Made by a program: the position numbers and the translations under genes. 64,000 nucleotides of DNA from Ephydatia muelleri (Eukaryota; Porifera; Demospongiae; Spongillida; Spongillidae), in the NCBI GenBank assembly GCA_013339895.1, contig JABACO010000094.1, positions 1 to 64,000 on the forward strand, written 5' to 3'. A model generated the notes under the pieces. The model had not been told where the DNA came from. It was given only the letters and a program-made list of their open reading frames with translations, and did no database searches. Within the stretch, counting starts at the first letter, position 1. Every line of letters starts with the position of its first letter. Shown here in pieces: positions 10,930-22,567 of the stretch.

Positions 10930-11785
10930 GTGCATTACCGCTAGCGTACTGAACGACTGGCTGACGGAAGCGAATTGCAAAGCCAAACACGTTCTCTTCG
11001 CGCTGGACTGCTGCTACGCTGGTGGCATCGGCCCGCGCTCTGAATACCGCCAACTTACCGCTCCACCGCAGCCTGTTCGTCGTGAGCGCCTGCACTGCCA
11101 ATGAAACTTCTTACGACGCACCAACTCTGGGATACTCCGCGTTCAGCTACTTCCTTGCCGATGCAATGAGAAAAAAGACCAGCGACCCTCGTAAGCTACC
11201 CTTGTACAACATACTGACAGAGTGTCGTACCATAGATAATATCTATGGTCGTACGTGCTGCAAGGCCCTCTCCTCCCTATTGGTTCAATATGAGGCGCCC
11301 GGAAAAGTATCGAGTTGCCAAATGGATCCCGAAATCACGTTCACCGAAGGAGCTCAAGAGGTAAACGATGATGAAACGGACGGAGTGCCCAAATTAGGTC
11401 GCTTTGAGTACTTGACAAAGCACTTCGACCGCAAGGCCCCTATGGTGCCATTGCACACGAAAACCAAAAGATAGCTGAAAACCATCGTCGAATCAATTAT
11501 CATACTTCATGACAGGGAACTTCTCAAAGTCAAGGTGTTGAACACAGCAGTGTGCTCCGTCATGATGAGCATTGCGTCCTATGAATTGGCATTTCAACGA
11601 GATACGGTGTCTCAACCAAATGCCTTCATCATAGCCTTTCTAGAGATGGTGTCGCTTTTGGACTTCCCCGATGTAGAAGTCACGATCAATGACTTTATTA
11701 AAGAGGGCTGGCGATATTATGATCACTTCCTTCAAAAGAACGCAGTAAACGACGCCAGTATCAAAGCTCTGCTCAACACAATACA
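10930..11785 (+). pseudogene. Caspase-like gene, 5'-truncated and broken
   Basis: Homology to the intact caspase-like genes starts abruptly at 10930, after the catalytic His region, with the segment ASVLNDWL. The DCCYAGG active-site Cys motif is present near 11010 but in a frame different from what follows, because of a small indel after GGIG. A 24-bp insertion containing the palindrome CCATAGATAATATCTATGG sits near 11231. A TAG stop interrupts the C-terminal part at 11472-11474. Homology ends at about 11785, where a copia fragment begins. Clearly a pseudogene of the family also seen at 13849, 21315, 33663, 49128 and 60599. Confidence 0.85.
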
Positions 11786-13075
11786 TACTATTGATTGGTA
11801 GCGTACTGGATCTGCAAATTTACCAGCTCCATCATCCTTAACTAGTTTCACATCGATATCAGCTGGAGTAGAAGATGATTTTGATTCTGATAGCTCATAC
11901 CTTTCCAACAATGACTGAATATATGGCCTTTGGTGCATCCATGAACACCATTCATCGTTGATCCGCAGACAGTAGTGAATTTTCTAAGATCTTTCATTTT
12001 GAACCTGCTCTGCCAGACTATCTTTGTCCTTTTCATTGTTTCTGGATTCTTTGCAATGATGATTAAGTCATCAACATGCACAGCAATTATTGTGATTTCA
12101 ATTCCTTCAGTCCTGACAAACACACAAGGATCGGCTGCACATTGCTCATAGCTAATAGATTTCATGTACTCATTGAAGACCTTGTTCCAGCATCTAGGTG
12201 ACTGTTTCAATCCATTGATTGACTTCTTGAGCTTGCCCACCAAATATTCCTCTCCTTTCTTGATGTATCCAGGTGGCTGTTCCATATAGATCTCTTCGTC
12301 TAGTGTTCCATTTAGGAATGCAGTGACTACATCCATCTGATGTATCATATTTCCATTTTGAACAGCAAATGCTAGTAGTGTACAAATAGTTGTACAGATG
12401 AAAAGGTTTCATCATAGTCTATTCCATGCTTTTGAGTGAATCCTTTTGCTACAAGTCGAGTTGTATATAGCTAAACTTTGCCATCACTTCCTCGTTTTGT
12501 CTTGAAGAGTCCCCATTTGCATCCAACAGGTTTACGTCCTTTAGGTAATACCACACGTTCCCACGTTTCATTCTGCATGAGTGACTGGTACTCTGAATCT
12601 GCAGCTTCTCCCCATTTCTCAGATAAATCAATCTCCATGACGTGCATCAATCTGTTTTTGCTGTGTTTCCTTTCCGAAAGCCTCAAAAGTACAACTGTCT
12701 CCAAGACATACCTTCTGTGATGTGCCAAATTCTTCATAGTTCACCATGAATTCTTGTTACTGAGTCATATGCTCCAGAATCTACTATCGAATTTTCGTTG
12801 TTGCGTGACTTAAATGATGCTCCGCAAGCCACTTGAGACTCCTCATCCATAGTCTTAACGGGCTTGGCTTTATGCTTGGGCTTTGACGGTGATCTCTGTT
12901 GATGATTCTCTGGACAATTCCAAGGTATGTGTCCCGTCTCTCCACATAGGTAACACATCCACCTTCTTCTGTAGCACTCCCTTTTGAAATTGTTGAGACT
13001 GCTTCCCTACAAATGCCCGCCTGTCCTTTCATCCAACAATATACTTTGTCCAGCATCTGTTCTGCTGTCCACAAG
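11786..13075 (-). pseudogene. Ty1/copia pol-gag fragment lacking integrase
   Basis: Minus-strand frames, in copia order from 13075 downwards, show a gag zinc knuckle (CYLCGETGHIPWNC), a protease start (IVDSGAYDSVT), then directly the reverse transcriptase: a KPVGCKW...K region, MDVVTAFLNGTL, LKQSPRCWNKVF and HVDDLIIIAK. The integrase is missing. Comparison with 45749-48375 shows about 1.4 kb deleted at 12640-12650. Copia HVDD corresponds to the YVDD polymerase box. The fragment is truncated at the reverse transcriptase end, where it meets the caspase pseudogene. No LTRs are seen. Confidence 0.85.
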
Positions 13076-13848
13076 TCATTCTACACCACAATCAACATTG
13101 TAGTGTATGTCAAGAACGACATAATGCACAGACAACTAAAAAGAGCTATTGCTAACACTGTGTATGTGTATACAAGCTGTCTGCACAAAAAGGTGCCCGT
13201 CACAGCTCTAGAGAGTTATAGCCTTGCGGTCCTATGATTACGGGGTTGACCCCGAATATAATTTTGGCCTATTGTAACCTTCATTAACTACCAAATAACA
13301 ATGAGTGGAACGTCACTGTTTACATTGGCTACCTTTGCCTAACAGAAGACCAAATTTCATGGCAAAACTGTAAAGTTATATTGCCACAAAGGTATCCACC
13401 TTCTTTAAGAAATACCGCGTGTGTGCGTTTTACAACGATCATTAATTTTTTCACCTGATGAACTGCTAAACGATTGATATAGCCCTGAATTGCTGTGATA
13501 GCTATAGAGACAGGGGAACGTGTAAAAATGGAGTTAGCTACAGAAACGGTATAAGTATTAAGTGTGGGGGACCACCTATCGTAAGGGCGTATCTAGGAAC
13601 TATGATAGTCCTGTCAGTGAAGTGACACTGGTCGGACCAAAATTAGACCCGGCGCAGACCGAAATACTAGTGACACAATTAATAACTACATACACCAGTC
13701 TCTAGGGAGTTCCATGGTCACAAGAACTTATATCCTGTCTCTAGACGGAATGTTTACAGCTAAATGGAAAGTTCGTGGGAGAAAAGTTTAGCGCTTATAC
13801 TATTATTATAAATATCCGGTTTAAACCGTTGTGAGCCATTGGGATGCA
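13076..13848. other. Upstream region of the caspase-like gene, duplicated
   Basis: About 770 bp without coding motifs, closely matching 48376-49127 and thus part of a segmental duplication. Near its end it has a TATA-like TATAAATA (about 13808) followed by the palindrome CCGGTTTAAACCG, which precedes each subfamily-A caspase-like gene. Confidence 0.7.
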
Positions 13849-15125
13849 ATGGGTCAAAGGTCTTCACACATTCAACAGCCGGCGAACTGCCGACATAGCG
13901 ATAAGTTTATGATCATCGGCAATCCCACGGAGGAGGTGGAATTTGACACTGCTCAAAGCCATCTCGTGGGCTTTGCGATCGACTACCAGAGTCACGAGAA
14001 GATGCAAGCTAAGTCATTGGGCCGCCCCGTTGTGACCGCTGCCAAGCTCGTTTCTAAAACCTTCGTAGAGATCGGTGCTGTGCCCTTAAGTAACACGACG
14101 ATTCTCGTAGCAAGTGAAAATTCCACGGACTGTACGTTTGAAGGCATGAAAAGGTGCTTTGTATATGCAGCCAAATGTGTGGAGGCAGAAGGAATGTTCA
14201 TATTTTATTTCTGCGGCCACGGTGTAGACGTTGGAGATAAACGGGCACTTGCGCCTTCCGACTTCGATCGCTCGGAGGGCACCTGCATTACCGCTAGCGT
14301 CCTGAACGACTGGCTGACGGAAGCGAATTGCAAAGCCAAACACGTTCTCTTCGCGTTGGACTGCTGCTACGCCGGTGGCATCGGCGACGCTCTGACGAAA
14401 GACATACCCCTCCACCGCAGCCTGTTCGTCATGAGCGCCTGCACAGCCAATGAGACTTCTTACACCATAGGCACTCTGGAAGTCTCCATGTTCAGCTACT
14501 TCCTTGCCGATGCAATGAGAAAGCAGAGCTGCGACCCTCGGAAGCTACCCTTGTACAACATCATGACGGAGTGTCGTACGTGCTGCGAGGCCCTCTCCTC
14601 CCTATTGGTTAAATATGAGGCGCCCGGAAAAGTATCGAGTTGCCAAATCGATCCTGAAATCACGTCCTCCGGTGGAGATCAAAAGGATAACGATGATGAA
14701 ACGGATATCGACGCGTGCCCGATGTCGGTCGCTTCCAGTACATAACAAAGCTCTATGACACGAAGGCCCCTAGGCCGCCATTGCACGCGAAAACCAAACA
14801 ATGGCTGAAAAGCATCGTCAAATCAATTACAATACTTCGTGACAGGAAACTTCTCAAAGATAAGGTGTTGAACACAGCAGTGTGCTTCATCACGAAGAGC
14901 ATTGCGTCCTATCAATTGGCTTTTCAACGAGATACTGTGTCTCAGCCCAATACGTTCATCACAGCATTTCTGAATATTGCGTCGTTCTTCGACAACCACT
15001 GTCACGGTGTAGATATAACGATTGATCACTTAAAATATGGCCGCGCAGCTCATAGCTATGTCCTCCAGAATAACGGAGTCGACAACGCCAGTATCGAAGC
15101 TCTGCATAACTGTGAAGGAATGTGA
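13849..15125 (+). pseudogene. Caspase-like gene, one frameshift (subfamily A)
   Basis: The ATG at 13849 (MGQRSSHIQQPANCRHSDKF) matches the start of the intact gene at 49128; the upstream in-frame GTG is not used as a eukaryotic start. The first frame runs to 14745 and contains the His motif YFCGHGVD and the Cys motif LDCCYAGG of the C14 caspase fold. Compared with 49128-50408, a single G is missing near 14711 (GACGCGTG instead of GACGGCGTG). This moves the last 130 or so codons into another frame (14715-15125). No intron is needed. The truncated product would keep the whole catalytic domain, so partial function is conceivable. Confidence 0.88.
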
Positions 15126-16428
15126 CGGAGGGCAGAATGAGGTTCGTGTACATGACTGCAAGGGTGTGTAGAGTTAATTACGTTCATGGGAGCTTCACTG
15201 TAGTATAATTATGCATAGGATGGATGATCGCGTTAATGTTGCATGTTAATATGTGGATGGGATGATGACGTAATGAATCTATACCCTAACAGGTCGAATC
15301 TTCAATTGCATTTAAAGTTTGGATCCCTCTCCAACGAGCCTTTGAAATAAGTGGACTTCAGTAGTCTTTTCTTGTTTATTCGTTTAATTAGTTGACACTG
15401 TGCAAATAGTTTGTTACACAGTATGATCCTACCAGCTGCTAGTGTATTGAAATACATGTTCCGCACGGATGGTTAATTTATCCGGTTGATCAACCGGTTA
15501 TCCCGATGATCAACCGACTGACTGGATGCATAATGGTGGTAAGTTATCGGACGGTTGAATAACCGGCTGTCCGGTTGTTTAACGGGACAGGAAAAATTGT
15601 CCTGTTGATCAACCGCCCGTCCGGTTGTTTAACAATATGTTATCCAATTAAAGTACAGTTGTATCTAAGGTGCACAACTTTCCAACCTTCATTTCATCTT
15701 GCCTTCATATTACGCATGCGGCATGCATATATATGCATTGATTTGTGCATTTATTAAGTTTATTTTTGGTGTACGTTTGACCAACTGGGAAGTAAGATTG
15801 TTACAGTGATTGCCTAAATTGCTTGCAATGTTTATACATCTTCTACATTACCTGATGAATAAGTTATTCTACATGCTTGTATAGTATTGGACAATAAAAT
15901 AGGGAAGGATGACTGGATGCAATTAGAACAAATGAGGATCAGCTGCATGTACATGCATGTATGACAATGAATGAACAGTTCTGTTACTTTGCACAAGACT
16001 GGCATTTCCATTGTAGTCTTTTGTTTGTCATGAACCGTGAAGGCACAGCACAACAAGCCATATGATACCACTCTGTGCATGAGGAACACTGGATCATGGG
16101 AGTGCATCATTAATCGTTCGGCAGACACAATAGATTGAGTAGGCTTCGATATTTGGATCACTGGTTCTACAAGACCCATGTGAAGGAAAAGGTGTCATAC
16201 TATGCGTTTCAAAGCAGTGAATGAGATGTGTTCTCATTTTAGCCTGATCATAGGTTATGCTTGCAGGGTCTTGAAGATGGGCAAGCGAGGTGGCAAATGC
16301 AATAGCAAACAACCCACAATCACTTTGTCCTTTCTGCTTTTGCACATCAATGTACTGTACTTCAATTTTGGGGCATGGAGATTGCATGATATCAGCAATT
16401 AGTTTCTTTGTGTCTTCAGGTAGGTACC

Positions 16429-17154
16429 CATCTCAGGTATGTTAAGACTAGCTACAACTGTATTTGGAATTAGCAATATCAGCAATTTTAACCATTACAA
16501 GATGCCGCATTTCAAGATGGTTGTTATAGCTATGTTTCTTTGTACCAAATGTTTGTACAATGATCCCACAAATTAATGTAATTGATAGTTGTCATAGCAA
16601 CCATCACCGTTTATTGTAATTGCGCTCCGTAATATGGGGGCGTTTCTTAACGTTTTGCAAAACCCGGGCGGCTAAATCTCGTTTCAATGGACTAAAAACG
16701 TCGTATAGTATCTACTTGCTACTGGTCTAACTAATGCCTGTTAGAAAAATGAAATTTAACTTTGTATGCGGAAGTTTTATACAAAAACGATGAAATTTGT
16801 GCTTAATTTTTCGCAGTTTCTATGTTTGCCTGCAAGCGCTCTAAGCATTTCAAAATACAGATCAAATTGCTTACTATAGTGATGAAGTATGGTTATGCAT
16901 GAATTAGATAAACTGCAGAAACATGCGATTTTAGCCATCCGGGTTTCAATTCTAACATTCAATTCAATTATTTCGCCGCGCGTAATCGTTACCATAGAAA
17001 CGACATTATATAATCATACAGTTAAAAAACTGTTATTAATAAAAAATGTATTGAACATTATGAATCGAGTGGTAACGTCCGAGTAAGAATAAACGCTTCC
17101 TTTGGCAGCCATTTAAACATTTCAAGTGTAGCCAGTCTTAACACACCTGAGATG
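16429..17154. repeat. Inverted-repeat-bounded insert in the Ginger-B1 protease region
   Basis: The left end CATCTCAGGTATGTTAAGAC and the reverse complement of the right end, CATCTCAGGTGTGTTAAGAC, match over about 33 bp with few differences. The 726-bp body is AT-rich with no coding capacity I recognise. It separates the VYDSF part of the Ulp1 domain from its DCGLF part. A MITE-like insertion is the simplest reading. An intron is less likely because the splice phases I tried give stops. Confidence 0.55.
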
Positions 17155-18499
17155 AAAGCTATCATAAACCTTTATGATAGATTGTTGGCAGTTCATATAA
17201 GATACAGCTATCCAATGCGACTTATTAATGTTCAGTACTTGAACAAAACCTCCTTTTTGTATTTCCATCTGAAATCTAACTGCAAGTTGAGTAGATTGAA
17301 GACCTCTACAAGTAGGGTTCTCCTTTGTTATCAAATACTGTGATGCATTAATAATGTCATCATCTATCCAGCTATTACAAGACAGCAAGATGTCGTTATG
17401 CCATTTGTGAGTACAATCCCACAGCAGTTAAGCCAAACATTGCTCTGTGAAGCGGATGTAGAACCAGCATCAATTTCGTCGCAATCTATGTCAACCTCAT
17501 GTGTTGTTGCTTTCTCGTTGTTAGTGCAGGTATGCCCAGGATGGCAAAGTGATGTGCAAGAGAAGTTTTGCATTTGCATGTTCTTTTGCTATGACATCTA
17601 TTTCTGCATTTACAATCTGAAGAGGTGATAAATAAGAATGCAATTTACTGGAATATGCATGGTTAAAGTCATGTAGGTTAAAGTAAAATTATCTATACAT
17701 CACATCAAGAGGATTTATAATACAAAGAGTGGGTCCAAAAAAGGGAGGGGGGTGCAACTCCTCCCCCCCTCCCTTGGATCTGCCACTGCACATTTAATCT
17801 AATTGCATGTTCAAATCAGTACAAAAAGAATCTGCACTAACCTTGGTTAGGGATCTTGCTATCCTGTTGCTTGTTCTTGCAGTGGTCCCCCTTGTGGCAA
17901 TGGCTGCTACACTCAATTTCATTTTTTTGCATCTGCATCTGCGACTCTCACAGGTACCAGGTTTGCAATTACATTTATTGGCAGTGAATGAGTTCCAAGG
18001 TGACTGCTTGCTTGCAGCTTCTTTTGGGTTACTATGGGTTGGACTCCCATCCATCTACAGGGATTGAGTAGTCACCTTTAAAAGGCTCTAAATCAACTGC
18101 ACGATAGCACCTCTGAAGTACACCTGAACTGCATCTAAGGCGATAAAGAGAGTGGTGGTCACCACTTATCTGAACGATGACACAGGGTAAGCACAACATG
18201 TCAGAACATGTTCTGTCTATGCAAGGAATGCGCAGACTCGCATTGTCTCCAACAAAAAACTCTTTAACTTTATGCTGCTTTGAATATTTCTTAGTCATTC
18301 GTTTTGCCGTTGCTAAGTATGCGTCATTTGCCTTTTCACGAACCTTCAGATGTTTCTCAACTGTTGCTAGTGGAGTTCCAGGGCATGAGTTGATTTTGTT
18401 TGGATTTCTCTTCATATCACTGTGCTCCTTCACATCCCTGCCAGCATTTTCATTGGCCTCTTCCTTGTTGACTGAAGTGTCATCTGCATTATCATCATC

Positions 18500-18960
18500 T
18501 ATCATGCTACCACCATCTTCATGGTTCTCCTCCTTAGTGCCGTCATCTTCCAAGCTACCAAATTCTTCATGGTCCTCCTCCTTAGTGCCATCATCTTCCA
18601 TGCTACCACCATCTTCATGGTCCTCCTCCTTAGTGCCATCATCTTTTGTGCTACCACCATCTTCATGTCCTCCTCCTTAGTGCCATCATCTTCCACGCTA
18701 CCACCATCTTCATGGTCCTCCTCCTTAGTGCCATCATCTTCCATGCTACCACCATCTTCATGGTCCTCCTCTTTAGTGCCATCATCTTTTGTGCTACCAC
18801 CATCTTCATGGTCCTCCTCCTTAGTGCCATAATATTCCATGCTACTTCCATCCTCATGGTCCTCCTCCTTAGTGCCATAATCTTCCATGCTACTGCCATC
18901 TTCATGGTCCTCCTCTTTAGTGCCATCTCTTCCATGCTACTGCCATCATGATGCTCCTCG
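18500..18960 (-). repeat. 48-bp coding tandem repeat, acidic
   Basis: About nine imperfect copies of a 48-bp unit encoding MEDDGTKEEDHEDGGS on the minus strand. Other frames give Met/Arg/Lys-rich or Ser/Pro-rich shadow ORFs. It occupies the same place in the protein as the Ginger-A repeat but is unrelated in sequence. Confidence 0.85.
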
Positions 18961-20576
18961 TTCTTACTGCCATCTCCCATGTTGCCTGTGTCATTATAGT
19001 CCTTTTCACAATAGTTTTCTACATTCTCCTTTACTACCCTATCCACAGCAACTTTACTATACTCCCCTCTGCTATCCTCCTTTTTGGCACATGTGTCATC
19101 TTTATAGTCTTCCTCATCAATCTTTCCTCTGAATGAAACATCCGGTAAAACCACTGACCTGGGAGGCTGCCCGAACACCAACTCATATGGTGTGTGCTTT
19201 GTGGATTCATGAACTTGAGAACTTACTGTGTCTATAGAAGAAACATTCTCATGAATTTATATTAACATATTATTGGGTAAATGTTCCAACTTACAGACAA
19301 TGTGGGGCAGCCATCTTGTCCAGGGAGGTGACTTGGATCCACATTCTGCAATTTTAGCACTTAACATTCGCTCTAAGATATAGTGAGCCTGTTCTACTAA
19401 GCTTGAGATTGAGGATGACGTGGTCGACCACTTCCAGGCCAAGAAGCCACCACCTCTTCAATCAACTTGTTAACAAATTCTCTACCGTTGTCACTCTGTA
19501 TAATACTAGGTAAGCCGATAAATGGGAACACCCATTTTTCTAGGGCACTGGTCACCTCCTTAGCTGACTTTTGTGCCAAGGGGAATGCAAAAGTGAATTT
19601 CGACCAATGGTCAACGATGTGTAGTATCCACTTAAATCCATCATGAGGCAAATGCCTCATATCGATTAGATCAATCTATATGTGATACATGCATATGTGT
19701 TATGTAATGCAGCATTATCACATAACATACCTGTACTCGAGAGAACAACCCAATCATTTGCAATTATGGGCCGCAGATTTGGCTTTGTTTTTTGAGGCAT
19801 TCTGAGACTGCAAGTGACACACAGCTTTATATAGTGTTCTACCACACTTCTTGGAAGATATGAATATAAACTCTGAATCTGTAATAATGAAAAAATGCTA
19901 GTTAGTAGCTAGATATAAAGCGCCGCTTGCAGATACCCTTGCATACGTCTTCTTTGTTCTTGCATGCAAACAGTCCCTGCTATGAACCTGTTCCAGAATT
20001 TCCAAAAATTCCTCCGCAATCGCAACTCTTCTATGCCCCCTCAACATCGTTCTGTCATTGCCATTCTATATAAGACGAGTACAACTGACTGATCCTATTG
20101 CTCAATTACATATGTGTAGTAACCGAGGGGGGGAAGGGGGGGGGGGGGGGTTGGCAAGAAATGGAAGACACCATCGTGAAAGAATTAGTACCTGATTCTT
20201 TTCTTTCACAGAAACAACGTCTCTTATTCCAACCGATTGCAAGTCCACCAACGCAAAGCCGCTCTTTTTGACGAAGTGACGAAAGGCGCCATCAGCATCT
20301 GGAGTACCTTTGAGATGGTTAACGATCCTTTGCGCCACTTCCTTTCTGATCACCGCGCTTCTGGTACGTTTTCCACCAACAGGAAAAGATGAGTCAATAT
20401 ATTCTTGAAACGACACCTTGATCGAGTCTTTCTCCATCTCCATGAGTTCACACATTCATACGAGCATGCGCATTATGGCATGTCCGGTTGATTAACCGGC
20501 CAACCGGTTTATCAACCAGTTGGCCGGTTAATCAACGGGCTGGGCTACGTATTGAACATCCGATCCGTGCGGAACA

Positions 20577-21227
20577 TAATATTTCTGCTCACGTGATTTG
20601 TTTCCAATTCCTATCTCTGATTTTGCCAAGTTGGTGAAAGCACCTCCGCAGAAGTACCCCTTCCTCTTGAGACACGTCTTATCGAAAGACACCTCATGTA
20701 GAGCCACCTCCAACTGAAGTACCCCCACCTTTACACACTGCTTGTTTTTAATGCGGTTGCCTCGAGACAGACCTGTGTATTTTATTCGCTTTTTAATTTA
20801 CAAGCACAACTTTGCAACAGAAAATTGTGTTCTGGCTGCTACAGTTTTGGTTGCTGACGCGTGCCTGACCTGGACGCATCGGAGGTCCTAGTTGCGCGTG
20901 GATCATGCCGTGCTAGAGTACGGTAGATATTACACTTTGTTGACAGTAAGGAGTATACAACTATTTTTGACATACGTCAGGAGTGCACGTGAACAATTAC
21001 AGGAGATTAGGTGTGAATAAATATTTATGTAAATAGCAGAAACAGATGTGCCTGTTTAGCAAATTAATACGCTAATAACATATACACAGATCTGTCTCTA
21101 GGCAACTGCGTTATACATTTACATGTACAGTTAGGAAATATTCTAAACTGAAACATTTCCTATCCCTTATATTGTAAACATTTGCAGCTATAGGGAAATT
21201 TCGGGGGGGAAACCAGAAACCATATAG
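20577..21227. other. Duplicated upstream region of a subfamily-B caspase-like gene
   Basis: Closely similar to 59829-60517, including the ATTTCTGCTCACGTGATTTG stretch. No coding motifs. Confidence 0.7.
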
Positions 21228-21301
21228 CTCACAAAGCGCCGAAGATCAATTATAGGCTCTATATATAGGGCCTATATAAATGATCTTCAGCGCTTTGTGA
21301 G
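21228..21301 (+). promoter_or_regulatory. Palindromic TATA promoter region
   Basis: CTCACAAAGCGCCGAAGATC on the left pairs with GATCTTCAGCGCTTTGTGAG on the right with one mismatch. The inner bases ATTATAGGC and GCCTATATAAAT also pair, leaving a TATA-rich centre (CTATATATAG). It ends 13 bases before the ATG at 21315. The module is repeated before the intact gene at 60599. Confidence 0.65.
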
Positions 21302-21314
21302 TAATTGGGACGCA

Positions 21315-22238
21315 ATGGGGCAAGGCACTTCGCGTATTCAACAGCCGGGCTACCGTTATAGCGATAAGATTCTGATCATCGGCAACCCCGCGGAAAAGGT
21401 CGAATTTGACACGACTCAAAGTCATCTTGTGGGCTTTGCGATCGACTACCAGAGTCACGAGAAGATGCAAGCTAAGTCATTGGGCCGCTCCGTTGTGAAC
21501 GATGCGACGCTCGTCTCTAAAACCTTCATAGAGATCGGTGCTGTGCCCGAAGGCAATGCAACGATTCACGTAGCCTCTCAAAATACAAGGGACTGCACGT
21601 TCGAAGGCATAAAAGTGTGCTTTATCGATGCAGCCAAAGATGTGAAAGCAGAAGGAATGTTCGTGTTTCATTTCTGCGGTCACGATATATGGCTTAGAGA
21701 CCAATGGGAACTCGCGCCTTCCGACTTCGATCGCTCGGATCGCATCTTGGTTACCGCTAGCGTCCTGAACGACTGGCTGGCGGAAGCGAGCTGCAAAGCC
21801 AAACACGTTCTCTTCGCGCTGGACTGCTGCTACTCCGGTGGTATCGGCCACGCTCTGACGAGCGTTATACTCCACCACAGCCTATTTGTCGTGAGTGCCT
21901 GCACCGCCAATGAAACTTCTTACGCCGTATCAACTCTGGGACACTCCATGTTCAGCTACTTCTTTGCCGATGCAACGAGAAAGAAGACCAGCGACCCTCG
22001 GAAGCTACCCTTGTACAACATCCTGACGGAGTGTCACACCTGCTGCATGGCCCTCTCCTCCCTATTGGTTAAATATGAGGTGCCCGGGAAAGTATCGAGT
22101 TGCCGAATCGATCCTGAAATGACGTTCACTGGTGGAGCTCGAGCGACACCTTTTAATTTGGAGCATAAACGAACTTCCTCCAATTTCAGCACAATAGCAC
22201 CTTTGGGGGGTCATGAGTTATGCAGACCAATCCAGTGA
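21315..22238 (+). pseudogene. Caspase-like gene, 3'-truncated (subfamily B)
   Basis: The ATG at 21315 (MGQGTSRIQQPGYRYSDKIL) opens a 307-codon frame closely matching 60599-61921 up to about residue 275. The sequence then leaves the family at 22140 and runs 33 unrelated residues (starting TPFNLEHKRTSS) to a stop. The His motif is altered: FCGHD instead of FCGHG, the residue after the catalytic His. The Cys motif reads LDCCYSGG. Losing the last 150 or so residues and changing the conserved Gly suggest a non-functional or altered protein. The promoter palindrome upstream is well kept. Confidence 0.8.
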
Positions 22239-22254
22239 ATAGATAAAATAAATT

Positions 22255-22282
22255 GAACCAATAGAATTTTAGCACAGCTGGC

Positions 22283-22338
<56 letters not shown>

Positions 22339-22450
22339 CACACAACCACTCCTCCCTTATCTGTGAGGTAATGAATATGTAGACCAATTGGTGATGTACG
22401 GATAAAATTAGACCAATAGAATTGTAGCACAGCCGGCACACATGTAAAGG
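22255..22450. repeat. Direct repeat flanking a (CA)n tract
   Basis: Two copies of a roughly 60-bp unit (GCAGACCAAT...ACCAATAGAATTTTAGCACA, and GTAGACCAATT...ACCAATAGAATTGTAGCACA) flank a (CA)n tract at 22284-22344. Confidence 0.8.
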
Positions 22451-22567
22451 CATTTCATGTATAAAAGCAACTCACCCGCCAAATACTGCACTTTGCTTGC
22501 TGAGAACGAAAAAGGTAACAACTAAATCCTTGCACTTTGTTTCTATACTCTCTGTCAGATGCAGTGC

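Larger units (their letters stand above)
16094..20455 (-). pseudogene. Ginger-B1 transposase (KRBA2/SCAND3-like integrase, CXC, Ulp1, PHD start)
   Basis: Exon-like blocks from 20455 downwards: an N-terminal block (MCELMEMEKDSIKVSFQEYI, 20189-20455, with a GT donor after EKNQ); an H2C2 zinc-binding block (about 19740-20060, with LCVTCSLRM); an integrase core (19397-19660) with FKWILHIVDHWSKFTFAFPL and SDNGREF, then LVEQAHYILERML; an acidic tandem repeat; a CXC-type Cys motif (17794-18054); the first half of a Ulp1-like domain (SHWIAV, VYDSF, 17122-17388); and the second half with SDCGLFAIAFA and a truncated PHD start (IYCVCR, 16094-16387). Frames break in the integrase and around the acidic repeat. 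The Ulp1 domain is split by a 726-bp insert. Probably non-functional now. Confidence 0.75.
15458..20576 (-). mobile_element. Ginger-B1: second Ginger-type DNA transposon family
   Basis: Ends begin TGTTCCGCACGGAT on both sides (15458 inward; reverse complement at 20576), a TGT...ACA layout as in Ginger-A. The first 190 bp and last 110 bp carry many imperfect palindromes of the type CCGGTTGATCAACCGG. The minus strand encodes an integrase-like transposase with the same accessory domains as Ginger-A but little sequence identity. The flanking four bases differ (TACA versus TAAT). The left flank resembles 50700-50730 and the right flank resembles 59829 onward, so no target duplication is seen. Confidence 0.8.

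Noticed and set aside
16429-17154. Ordinary intron of the Ginger-B1 gene
   Set aside because: Inverted repeats of about 33 bp bound it, and the GT-AG pairs I tried lead to a stop just after the junction. A MITE-like insert fits better.
18177-19136. Ser/Pro-rich plus-strand ORFs of 62-167 codons
   Set aside because: Antisense to the acidic 48-bp repeat of the Ginger-B1 transposase.
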